Below are positions 7,054 through 13,794 of a stretch of DNA of 17,595 bases, piece after piece (position 1 is the first letter of the stretch; every line of letters starts with the position of its first letter). The stretch is taken from contig CALPLN020000020.1 of NCBI GenBank assembly GCA_943324415.2, positions 1 through 17,595 on the forward strand, in the 5' to 3' direction. Origin of the DNA: Sediminibacterium ginsengisoli. Its GTDB lineage: Bacteria > Bacteroidota > Bacteroidia > Chitinophagales > Chitinophagaceae. Below the pieces are notes generated by a model that made no database searches, was not told where the DNA came from, and saw only the letters and a list, made by a program, of their open reading frames with translations. The translations under genes were made by a program, and so were the position numbers.

Positions 7054-7880
7054 TACGCTGCTACTTCTTTTACCAATGCACTAAAAATTAAGGTTAACAG
7101 AGGTTCTGCAGCATTTGCAGCTGCCAATACTTCTTCGTGCGTGATGACATTGTTGTCTTCTCTAATACCTAAATCAGTTACCACACTCATCGCGAAAACT
7201 TTCATTCCACAATGCACTGCGGCAATGTTTTCTTGCACTGTACTCATGCCCACGACATCTCCGCCAGCTATTTTAATGAGTTGATATTCTGCTCTTGTTT
7301 CGAAAGTGGGGCCTGTTACACCCACATATATCCCTTCGTGCACTTTAATTTGATGATCGGCAGCAATTTGTTTTGCTTTTTCTATAAATGAATTGGCATA
7401 AGGCTCACTCATATCTGGAAAACGTGTTCCCAATGCATTCTCATTTTTGCCCAATAAAGGATTGATGGTAAAGAAGCTAATATGGTCTTTAATGATCATT
7501 AAATCACCCACTTCATAGGCTTTGTTGACCCCGCCTGCCGCATTGGATAAGAATAGATTTTCTACACCCAACAATTTCAAGACACGAATTGGAAAAACAA
7601 CCTGTTCTGCAGTGTAGCCTTCGTAGAAATGAAAACGGCCTTCCATGACCCATACTTTTTTACCATTCAATGTGCCCAGAATTAATCTTCCCTTATGCCC
7701 TTCAACGGTACTCACGGGAAAATTTGGAATTTCACTATAAGGAACACTGAACTCTGGTTCAATGACACTTGATAAATTGCCCAATCCGCTTCCTAAAATA
7801 ATAGCAGTATTGGCTGTTGCATTGATTTTTGACTGAATAAAACGAGCAGTTTCTTCTAACTGTTGCATTAATGGAGACAT
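7053..7880 (-). CDS. Purine nucleoside phosphorylase (trimeric, class I)
   Basis: Reversibly cleaves purine (deoxy)nucleosides with phosphate to base and (deoxy)ribose-1-phosphate in cytosolic purine salvage. Starting at ATG 7880 the protein has 275 residues, normal for the trimeric family. Signatures include ILGSGLG (28-34), EGHKGRL (60-66), the phosphate/ribose segment MEGRFHFYEGY (79-89), SNAAGGVN (112-119), TFETRAEYQ with E198, GMST (211-214) and THEEV with H248. At the position equivalent to human Asn243, which reads the 6-oxo group, this protein has Asp236 (VVTDLG). That change can broaden activity towards adenosine in engineered enzymes. I reject a TTG start at 7913: its extra 11 residues lack family similarity and a -7-like box lies between the two starts. 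The stop overlaps the porin start by one base. Confidence 0.95.
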   Translation of the reverse strand: MSPLMQQLEETARFIQSKINATANTAIILGSGLGNLSSVIEPEFSVPYSEIPNFPVSTVEGHKGRLILGTLNGKKVWVMEGRFHFYEGYTAEQVVFPIRVLKLLGVENLFLSNAAGGVNKAYEVGDLMIIKDHISFFTINPLLGKNENALGTRFPDMSEPYANSFIEKAKQIAADHQIKVHEGIYVGVTGPTFETRAEYQLIKIAGGDVVGMSTVQENIAAVHCGMKVFAMSVVTDLGIREDNNVITHEEVLAAANAAEPLLTLIFSALVKEVAA

Positions 7881-7901
7881 ATTTTGGCCTTTATTGAGCC
7901 A

Positions 7902-7909
7902 CAAATATA
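7902..7909 (-). promoter_or_regulatory. -7-like promoter element before the PNP gene
   Basis: TATATTTG on the minus strand fits the Bacteroidota -7 consensus TAnnTTTG exactly. It would place the transcript start about 10-20 bases upstream of ATG 7880. I find no good TTTG/TTG at 17-23 bases upstream, so only the -7 half is supported. Confidence 0.4.
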
Positions 7910-7925
7910 ACAACAGTAAGGGACT

Positions 7926-9155
7926 CTATGCTTTAATTGACTTAGTTTCTCCCTTTAAAACGGAGTAAGCAATGACTGCACTAATCAACATAAAAACAGC
8001 ACCCAATAAAAAAGACGCTCCTGGGAAATAAATAGGATTGCTTGGCTTGGTGAAATAGGCAAATAAACTCGTCATAATCAACGGTCCTACAATGGATGTC
8101 ACACTCATAATGCTGGTCAAGGATCCCTGAAGCTCCCCTTGTTCATTTTTAGGCACATGAACTGAAATTAAAGATTGCAATGCTGGACCAGAAATACCTC
8201 CTAAACAATAAGGTATTAAGAAAACAAACATCATCCAGGAGCTAGAGGCAAAGGCAAATAATAAAAGACCCAATGCATACAATGCAATGCCAAAATAAAC
8301 AGATTTTTCATTCCCCAGCCTTGGATTGATATAACGTATTAAAACACCTTGAACCAATCCAACTAACAAGCCTACCATACCCAAGGAGAACCCGATCATC
8401 TTGGGTGACCATTTGAATTTTTCCATATTGGCAAAACTCCAATTACTTTGAACTGCATGAGAAGCCAAATAAATAAAGATTAAAGCAAAAATTAAACCAG
8501 AAACAGCAGGATATTTTTTTAAATGCACCAATGATCCTAAAGGATTGGATCTTTTCCAATCAAATGCCCTTCTATTTTCCACAGGCAAAGATTCAGGCAA
8601 TACAAAATAACCATATGCGACATTCAGCAAGGCTAAACTTGCTGCTACAATAAAAGGAAGTCTAGGACCAATTTCTCCTAAAAAGCCTCCTAACATTGGA
8701 CCAATAATGAAGCCGATTCCAAAAGCAGCACCAATCATGCCAAAATTTTGGGCCCTATTTGAATCATCACTGATATCTGCCATGTAAGCAGATGCAGTTG
8801 TAATACTTGCACCTGTGATTCCAGAAATTGTTCGTCCTACAAATAACCAAAAAATAGACGGTGCAAATGCTAAGAACAAATAATCCAAACCAAAGCCTAA
8901 AAGTGAAATTAAAAGAACGGGTCTTCTGCCATATTTATCGCTTAAACTCCCAATTAAAGGAGCAAATATAAATTGCATCATTGCATATAAGAAAGTCATC
9001 CACCCGCCATATAAGGCTGCCTTACTTAAGTCATGGGTATGCAGCAACCCTTCAATCAATTGAGGAATAACGGGAATGATAATTCCTAGTCCAACAATAT
9101 CTATCACCAAAGTGAAAAAAATAAATCCAACTGCTGCCTTCTTTGTATTTGCCAT
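7926..9155 (-). CDS. MFS drug/H+ antiporter of the TCR/Tet type (DHA1)
   Basis: 409 residues from ATG 9155 (MANTKKAAVGFIF), with about 12 membrane helices. Hallmarks of the tetracycline-resistance-type branch are DIVGLGIIIPVIPQL in helix 1, motif A GSLSDKYGRRPVLL between helices 2 and 3, the helix-4 segment GRTISGITGAS, motif-C-like GIGFIIGPMLGG in helix 5, and LPESLP before the central loop. It probably exports a small hydrophobic compound in exchange for protons. Substrate cannot be inferred, and the chromosomal housekeeping-type relatives are not proof of tetracycline resistance. A TTG start at 9179 would be possible only by translating into the inverted repeat, so the ATG is preferred. 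It has its own promoter and an operator-like inverted repeat. No regulator gene adjoins it. A 46-bp gap separates its stop from the PNP start. Confidence 0.92.
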   Translation of the reverse strand: MANTKKAAVGFIFFTLVIDIVGLGIIIPVIPQLIEGLLHTHDLSKAALYGGWMTFLYAMMQFIFAPLIGSLSDKYGRRPVLLISLLGFGLDYLFLAFAPSIFWLFVGRTISGITGASITTASAYMADISDDSNRAQNFGMIGAAFGIGFIIGPMLGGFLGEIGPRLPFIVAASLALLNVAYGYFVLPESLPVENRRAFDWKRSNPLGSLVHLKKYPAVSGLIFALIFIYLASHAVQSNWSFANMEKFKWSPKMIGFSLGMVGLLVGLVQGVLIRYINPRLGNEKSVYFGIALYALGLLLFAFASSSWMMFVFLIPYCLGGISGPALQSLISVHVPKNEQGELQGSLTSIMSVTSIVGPLIMTSLFAYFTKPSNPIYFPGASFLLGAVFMLISAVIAYSVLKGETKSIKA

Positions 9156-9163
9156 AAAATAAA

Positions 9164-9196
9164 TTGACGGATAGAACAAATATGTCTATCCGTCAA
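9164..9196. promoter_or_regulatory. Perfect 12-bp inverted repeat, likely operator or 5'-leader hairpin of the MFS gene
   Basis: TTGACGGATAGA (9164-9175) and TCTATCCGTCAA (9185-9196) are exact inverted arms around a 9-base spacer (9176-9184). The right arm overlaps the TTTG of the -7 box, and the left arm ends 8 bases before the start codon. It therefore covers the expected transcription start and whole leader. A dimeric repressor bound here would block initiation; alternatively the RNA would fold into a stem hiding the ribosome site. It is not tetO: the TCTATC/GATAGA halves are in the opposite order. Confidence 0.75.
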
Positions 9197-9224
9197 ATAT
9201 ACAAGTACAAATCAATACTTCAAA
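9194..9224 (-). promoter_or_regulatory. Promoter of the MFS gene (Bacteroidota type)
   Basis: On the minus strand TTTG (9221-9224) is followed after exactly 19 bases by TATATTTG (9194-9201), an essentially ideal TTTG-N19-TAnnTTTG promoter. A second, weaker CATATTTG lies within the spacer of the downstream inverted repeat. Predicted leader length is about 30-35 bases. Confidence 0.65.
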
Positions 9225-9260
9225 ACCCATTCCTTGAGTTGCATTCAACTATGCAATACA

Positions 9261-11864
9261 TTAAGCCTCGTTCCTAAAAACGACCACCCCGTCGAAAATA
9301 TCAATCAATACTTTTTTAGACTTGTCTATCGCACCGCTTAAAATCTGCTTACTCAATTCATTCACCACTAATTTCTGAATCAAGCGCTTTAAAGGCCTTG
9401 CTCCAAATTGCATATCAAAGCCCTGTTCAGCCAGGTACGACACAAGGTAGTCTGTGAACTCAATATGCATTCCGTTCTCTGCAACCAAGGACTTCAATTG
9501 ACTCAATTGAATCTGAACAATCGCAGACATCTGCTTTCTCAACAATGGTGAGAACATAATGATATCATCTACTCTATTTAAGAATTCAGGACGGATGGTT
9601 TGCTTCAATAAATTCATCACTTCTGACTTTGCCAATTCGGTTTTTTCATCCAAGTTCTTATCTGTCACTTCTTCAAATGCATCTTGTATCAAATGACTTC
9701 CAATATTGCTCGTCATGATGATAATGGTATTTTTGAAATTCACTACCCTTCCTTTGTTGTCCGTCAATCTTCCGTCGTCAAGCACTTGCAATAAAACATT
9801 CCAAACGTCCGGATGTGCTTTTTCAATTTCATCCAATAGCACGACACTATAAGGCTTTCGACGAACAGACTCAGTCAACTGACCTCCTTCATCATAGCCA
9901 ACGTATCCCGGAGGTGCGCCAACCAATCTTGACACCGTATGCTTTTCCTGGTACTCACTCATGTCAATTCTAGTCATCATACTGTCATCGTCAAACAAAT
10001 AGTTGGCTAAAGCTTTTGCCAATTCTGTTTTACCTACTCCTGTGGTGCCTAAGAATATAAATGACCCAATTGGCTTCTTTGGATCTTGTAGTCCAGCCCT
10101 GCTTCTTCTGATCGCATCTGATACTGCAGTGATGGCTTCTTCTTGTCCCACTACTCTTTCATGTAAGGCAGATTCTAAATGCAATAATTTTTCTCTTTCA
10201 GACTGCATCATTTTATGCACTGGTATGCCTGTTGCTTTCGCAATATTTTCTGCAATATCATCTGCATCTACTTCTTCTTTCATCAAACGCTTCCCTTCTT
10301 CTCCTAAATCTTTTAACTGATTCGTCAAGTCCAATAAAAGTGTTTCTTGTTCTTTTAATTTGCCATAACGGATCTCCGCCACTTTGCCGTAATCGCCATT
10401 TCGCTCAGCAACTTCTGCAGCTTGCTTCAGCTGCTCCATTTGACCTTTTGCATCTTGCACTTTATCTACTAATTCTTTTTCTACTTTCCATTTAGCAGTC
10501 AGCGTATCCTGCTGTACCATCAAATTGCTAATCTCAATATTCAATTGTTTTAATTGATCCGGATTGTTTTCACGCTTGATTGCTTCTCTTTCAATCTCCA
10601 ATTGTCTTATTTGACGTTGCAAAGTATCCAAATCTTCCGGCATCGAATTCATTTCTAACCTAAGCTTTGCAGCACTTTCGTCAATTAAATCAATCGCTTT
10701 ATCTGGCAAAAAACGATCCGTAATATACCTTGACGATAGTTCTACCGCTGCCACGATTGCCTCATCCTTAATGCGAACATGGTGATGCGTCTCATACCTT
10801 TCCTTTAGGCCTCTCAAAATAGAAATAGCATCCTCTTTCGAAGGCTCGTCAATCATCACTTTTTGGAATCTTCTTTCAAGTGCTTTATCTTTTTCGAAAA
10901 ACTTTTGATATTCATTTAAGGTGGTTGCTCCAATGGCCCTTAACTCACCTCTTGCCAATGCTGGCTTTAAAATATTGGCAGCATCCATTGCACCCTCACC
11001 TCCGCCTGCGCCAACCAATGTGTGAATCTCGTCTATGAATAAAATGATCTCTCCGTCGCTTGTCGCCACTTCTTTTACAACCCCTTTCAAACGTTCTTCA
11101 AACTCCCCTTTGTATTTTGCGCCGGCAATCAATTGTCCCATATCCAACGCATAAATAATTTTAGACTTTAAATTTTCAGGCACGTCTCCATTGACAATTC
11201 GCATCGCCAATCCTTCTGCAATGGCGGTTTTACCAACACCAGGCTCCCCCACTAAAATTGGGTTGTTTTTACTTCTTCTTGTCAGAATATGCAATGTTCT
11301 TCTAATCTCATCATCACGACCAATCACTGGATCCAATTTTCCTTTATTGGCCATGTCATTTAAGTTCTTTGCATATTTAGACAATGCTTGAAACTGCGTT
11401 TCTTGTGTAGCGGATTTTACGGTCTCCCCTTGTCTTAATTCTGTTATCGCCGTTTTTAATCCTTTCTCTGTTAATCCTGCATCTTTTAAAATTTTAGCAA
11501 CAGGGTCATTCACTTGAAGTATGCCTACAATTAAATGTTCCACCGTAACAAAGTCGTCGCCAAAATCTTTTAAGGAGGCTGTCGCCTTTAGCAGCGCTGC
11601 ATTCAAGTCTCTACTCAATGCAGCAGCAGGCTCGCCACTTTGTTGTTTTGGTAATTTGTCAAGTAATGCATCTAGCTTTTGTAAAACCCATGCAGGTTGT
11701 ACGTTATTTTTTTTCAACAAAAAATCAGTTGGACTGTCTTTGTCTCCAAGGATGGATTTTAATACATGTGCTGTTTCAATATTCACATGCTGATTGTTAT
11801 AGGCCAACTGTTGTGCAGCTTGAATGGCCTCCTGCGCTTTAATCGTATATTGGTTTAAATTCAT
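9261..11864 (-). CDS. clpB: ATP-dependent chaperone/disaggregase ClpB
   Basis: 867 residues, the usual ClpB length. This cytosolic hexameric AAA+ machine threads aggregated proteins through its pore together with DnaK. Domain order is: Clp_N double repeat (1-145); first AAA+ ring with Walker A GEPGVGKT (206-213), pore Tyr in AKYKGEFEE (about 251) and Walker B ILFIDE (274-279); the coiled-coil M domain (about 400-525), which separates ClpB from ClpA and ClpC and docks DnaK; and a second ring with Walker A GTTGVGKT (606-613), pore segment GYVGYDEGG, Walker B VVLLDEIEKAH and the conserved C-terminal FGARPLKRLIQ. No ClpP-binding tripeptide loop is evident. Start is ATG 11864. A 6-bp stem (9239-9256) follows the stop but has no T tract, so it is a weak terminator candidate. 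The leader contains no CIRCE element. Confidence 0.98.
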   Translation of the reverse strand: MNLNQYTIKAQEAIQAAQQLAYNNQHVNIETAHVLKSILGDKDSPTDFLLKKNNVQPAWVLQKLDALLDKLPKQQSGEPAAALSRDLNAALLKATASLKDFGDDFVTVEHLIVGILQVNDPVAKILKDAGLTEKGLKTAITELRQGETVKSATQETQFQALSKYAKNLNDMANKGKLDPVIGRDDEIRRTLHILTRRSKNNPILVGEPGVGKTAIAEGLAMRIVNGDVPENLKSKIIYALDMGQLIAGAKYKGEFEERLKGVVKEVATSDGEIILFIDEIHTLVGAGGGEGAMDAANILKPALARGELRAIGATTLNEYQKFFEKDKALERRFQKVMIDEPSKEDAISILRGLKERYETHHHVRIKDEAIVAAVELSSRYITDRFLPDKAIDLIDESAAKLRLEMNSMPEDLDTLQRQIRQLEIEREAIKRENNPDQLKQLNIEISNLMVQQDTLTAKWKVEKELVDKVQDAKGQMEQLKQAAEVAERNGDYGKVAEIRYGKLKEQETLLLDLTNQLKDLGEEGKRLMKEEVDADDIAENIAKATGIPVHKMMQSEREKLLHLESALHERVVGQEEAITAVSDAIRRSRAGLQDPKKPIGSFIFLGTTGVGKTELAKALANYLFDDDSMMTRIDMSEYQEKHTVSRLVGAPPGYVGYDEGGQLTESVRRKPYSVVLLDEIEKAHPDVWNVLLQVLDDGRLTDNKGRVVNFKNTIIIMTSNIGSHLIQDAFEEVTDKNLDEKTELAKSEVMNLLKQTIRPEFLNRVDDIIMFSPLLRKQMSAIVQIQLSQLKSLVAENGMHIEFTDYLVSYLAEQGFDMQFGARPLKRLIQKLVVNELSKQILSGAIDKSKKVLIDIFDGVVVFRNEA

Positions 11865-11877
11865 AAAACTAGTTTTA
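11864..11877. repeat. 14-bp perfect palindrome at the clpB start codon
   Basis: TAAAACTAGTTTTA reads the same on both strands and ends in the clpB start codon. It could be a protein-binding site or chance in AT-rich DNA. Confidence 0.35.
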
Positions 11878-11895
11878 GTGTTTATTAAATACCCT

Positions 11896-11926
11896 CAAAT
11901 AGACTGCCACTCCAATATTTCAGCAA
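11896..11926 (-). promoter_or_regulatory. Candidate clpB promoter
   Basis: On the minus strand TTG (11924-11926) lies 20 bases upstream of TCTATTTG (11896-11903), one mismatch from TAnnTTTG. The transcript would have a leader of roughly 25-30 bases before ATG 11864. No CIRCE repeat (TTAGCACTC/GAGTGCTAA) is present, so HrcA control is not supported. Confidence 0.45.
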
Positions 11927-12000
11927 TTATGTCCTAGTGATTGTTAAAAAAGCGTAATAAAGTCAGTCAATCCTTACATTTTCTGCTAATTTTACATACA

Positions 12001-12387
12001 ATGTCAAACAGCATGAAACCGGCACAAAAAAGACACCCTTTATTGCCAAAGTATGAGCATAAAAGCCAGCCTCTAGCCCCAAAAAGTGTCTATATTAAAC
12101 GTATTTTAATTAATCTATTCTGGACTAGTTGTATTTTACTATTATCCTTAATGATTGGTGTGCTAGGTTATAAGTATTTAGCACCAATGAGTTGGATAGA
12201 CGCCCTCCACAATGCCTCAATGATTTTGAGTGGCATGGGACCGGTCGTTACTATCCAAACCAATATTGGAAAACTATTCTCCTCTTTTTATGCTTTATTT
12301 AGTGGTGTGGTGTTTATCACCAATATTGGCATTTTAATTGCGCCCGTTGCGCATCGATTTTTTCACAATATGAATCTTGAGGATTGA
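12001..12387 (+). CDS. Small two-helix membrane protein with potassium-channel-like pore layout
   Basis: 128 residues from ATG 12001; Met5 at 12013 is possible, and a TTG at 11941 seems too far upstream. After a basic cytosolic N-terminus come helix 1 (about 34-60), a short re-entrant-like segment WIDALHNASMILSGMGP (65-81), then TNIGKLFSSFYALFSGVVF leading into helix 2 (about 91-115) and a short polar tail. The order TM1, pore helix, GxG, T..GKLF.xFY.LF.G, TM2 aligns well with the KcsA/Ion_trans_2 fold. However, the canonical TVGYGD filter is replaced by L-S-G-M-G-P (76-81). It may be a non-selective or inactive relative of two-helix potassium channels; ion conduction is inference. The last bases overlap the queG start by 4, suggesting co-translation. 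No convincing promoter was found upstream. Confidence 0.75.
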   Translation: MSNSMKPAQKRHPLLPKYEHKSQPLAPKSVYIKRILINLFWTSCILLLSLMIGVLGYKYLAPMSWIDALHNASMILSGMGPVVTIQTNIGKLFSSFYALFSGVVFITNIGILIAPVAHRFFHNMNLED

Positions 12388-13319
12388 ACCAGTTTGCACA
12401 TACAAAACTGATTAAAGACCTAGCAATGCAACATGGATTTGACTTTTGCGGTATTGCCCAAGCTAAAGAATTAACAGAAGATGCATTTAGATTGGAGCAA
12501 TGGCTAGCAAAAGGTTTTCATGGAGAGATGCAATACATGGAAAAACATTTTGACCTAAGGATCAATCCAAAAAAATTAGTACCTGGTGCAAAATCAGTGA
12601 TTACTTTTTTAAAAAATTATTATCCTGATCAAGATCAGCCAACTGGGTTTCCAAAAATTGCCAAATATGCTTACGGTCAGGATTACCATGAAGTCATCAA
12701 ACTGTCGTTGAATGAAATGTTAGACGAATTACGTCAAAAAATAGGCCCAATAGAGGGAAGAGGATTTGTAGATTCTGCCCCTGTCTTAGAACGCTCTTGG
12801 GCATGGTTGTCAGGTGCTGGATGGATTGGAAAAAATGGAAACTTAATTCAACCCAAAAAGGGCTCCTTCTTTTTTATAGCCAGCTTAATTGTAGATCTCG
12901 AATGCATCTATGATGAACCCATCGCAAAAGATTATTGTGGCACTTGTACAAAATGTATCGACGCCTGTCCTACCCAAGCTATTTTACCGAATAAAACAAT
13001 TGAAGCCAATCATTGCATTAGTTACTATACCATTGAATTAAAAAAACATACTATTGATACACCAACGGAAAGGTCCTATCAAGATTGGGCATTTGGCTGT
13101 GACATTTGCCAGGACGTCTGTCCTTGGAATCGATTTAGCCATCCACATCAGGAAACAAAATTCAAACCCATAGAAGGATTATTGACGATGACATCCGATC
13201 AATGGCTTGAAATGGAGGAGACTAGTTTTAAATCAAGATTCAAGCAATCTCCTTTATTGCGATCAAAGTTAAGTGGGATTAAAAGGAATATGCAGTACTT
13301 AAGGGACCGGGACCGATAA
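12384..13319 (+). CDS. queG: Epoxyqueuosine reductase QueG
   Basis: 311 residues. This cobalamin-dependent iron-sulfur enzyme reduces epoxyqueuosine to queuosine, the last step of the tRNA wobble modification. Evidence: the N-terminal QueG signature GFDFCGIAQA, WLAKGFHGEMQYMEKHF, VDSAPVLERSWAWLSGAGWIGKN with catalytic-type D130, and two [4Fe-4S] ligand sets (C185, C188, C191, C195 in CGTCTKCIDACP; C239, C242, C246 in CDICQDVCPWN; plus C211). The start is TTG at 12384, overlapping the previous stop in a TTGA. An in-frame TGA at 12378-12380 blocks anything longer, and the next ATG (12426) would delete the N-terminal helix. This is the short form without the HEAT-repeat tail seen in some relatives. 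Its 3' end overlaps the convergent SRPBCC-like gene by 21 bp, so no terminator separates them. Confidence 0.96.
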   Translation: MNQFAHTKLIKDLAMQHGFDFCGIAQAKELTEDAFRLEQWLAKGFHGEMQYMEKHFDLRINPKKLVPGAKSVITFLKNYYPDQDQPTGFPKIAKYAYGQDYHEVIKLSLNEMLDELRQKIGPIEGRGFVDSAPVLERSWAWLSGAGWIGKNGNLIQPKKGSFFFIASLIVDLECIYDEPIAKDYCGTCTKCIDACPTQAILPNKTIEANHCISYYTIELKKHTIDTPTERSYQDWAFGCDICQDVCPWNRFSHPHQETKFKPIEGLLTMTSDQWLEMEETSFKSRFKQSPLLRSKLSGIKRNMQYLRDRDR

Positions 13320-13793
13320 AATACATGCTGTTAGATTTTGTAATTCTACTTCCATCTTTGCTCCCAGTACTTTCTCATTGAGTAAGGTTTGAAATTTCTC
13401 CCAAGGATACCATTTTACATGTTGCTCAAAAGACCAATGGATCACATAAGTCCCCTCTTTTAATGGCAACCATTCTATTTGTACCTTATAAGGTGCTTGT
13501 CCAGTCGCTACCCAATTTACAACCACAGTGCTATCTGTACTTGAAAGCAGTTGGATTGTTTGTGTGCCAACATGCGCAATGCCGTCTTTAACAGTTACGG
13601 ATTGTTCTTTCCAGTCGCTCATCCATCCTTTCCATGCAGACAATTCTTTAACGCATTGTTGGATTTGAGCACTTGATGCATTGACTTCTACAGCCCTTGA
13701 CGTAATGACAACCGAAGGGAAAAGACTCGAAATGCCGGTAATCAATAAACCAATCACCAACACGCTAATGAATGCAAACCGAATTAGTTTCAT
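13299..13793 (-). CDS. Membrane-anchored SRPBCC/START-like protein
   Basis: 164 residues. An N-terminal helix (FAFISVLVIGLLITGISSLF) is followed by a domain of about 130 residues. It begins with SRAVEVNASSAQIQQCVKELSAWKGWMSDWKE, which resembles the opening strand-helix-helix of the SRPBCC (polyketide cyclase/START-like) helix-grip fold. Alternating strands follow (HVGTQTIQLL, TVVVNWVATG, YKVQIEWLPL, TYVIHWSFEQHV) and a long C-terminal helix. Such proteins bind hydrophobic ligands; here the ligand and function are unknown. ATG 13793 lies one base after the permease stop (TAAGATG), so the two are probably co-translated. Its last 21 bp overlap the end of queG on the other strand. Confidence 0.75.
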   Translation of the reverse strand: MKLIRFAFISVLVIGLLITGISSLFPSVVITSRAVEVNASSAQIQQCVKELSAWKGWMSDWKEQSVTVKDGIAHVGTQTIQLLSSTDSTVVVNWVATGQAPYKVQIEWLPLKEGTYVIHWSFEQHVKWYPWEKFQTLLNEKVLGAKMEVELQNLTACILSVPVP

Positions 13794-13794
13794 C

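Noticed and set aside
7881..7913. TTG start at 7913 extending PNP by 11 residues
   Set aside because: The extension has no family similarity and overlaps a -7-like promoter box; ATG 7880 gives the normal length.
9164..9196. Inverted repeat as a TetR operator (tetO)
   Set aside because: The half-sites TCTATC and GATAGA occur in the reverse order and with a 9-base spacer, unlike tetO. An operator of another type remains possible.
9239..9256. Rho-independent terminator after clpB
   Set aside because: TTGCAT-N6-ATGCAA is a 6-bp AT-rich stem with no T tract after it on the clpB strand, too weak to call.
10003..11842. Plus-strand open frames within clpB
   Set aside because: They are antisense to highly conserved ClpB domains and have no signatures of their own.
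11865..12000. CIRCE element upstream of clpB
   Set aside because: No TTAGCACTC-N9-GAGTGCTAA-like repeat is present; only a short GGAGTG stretch resembles part of it.
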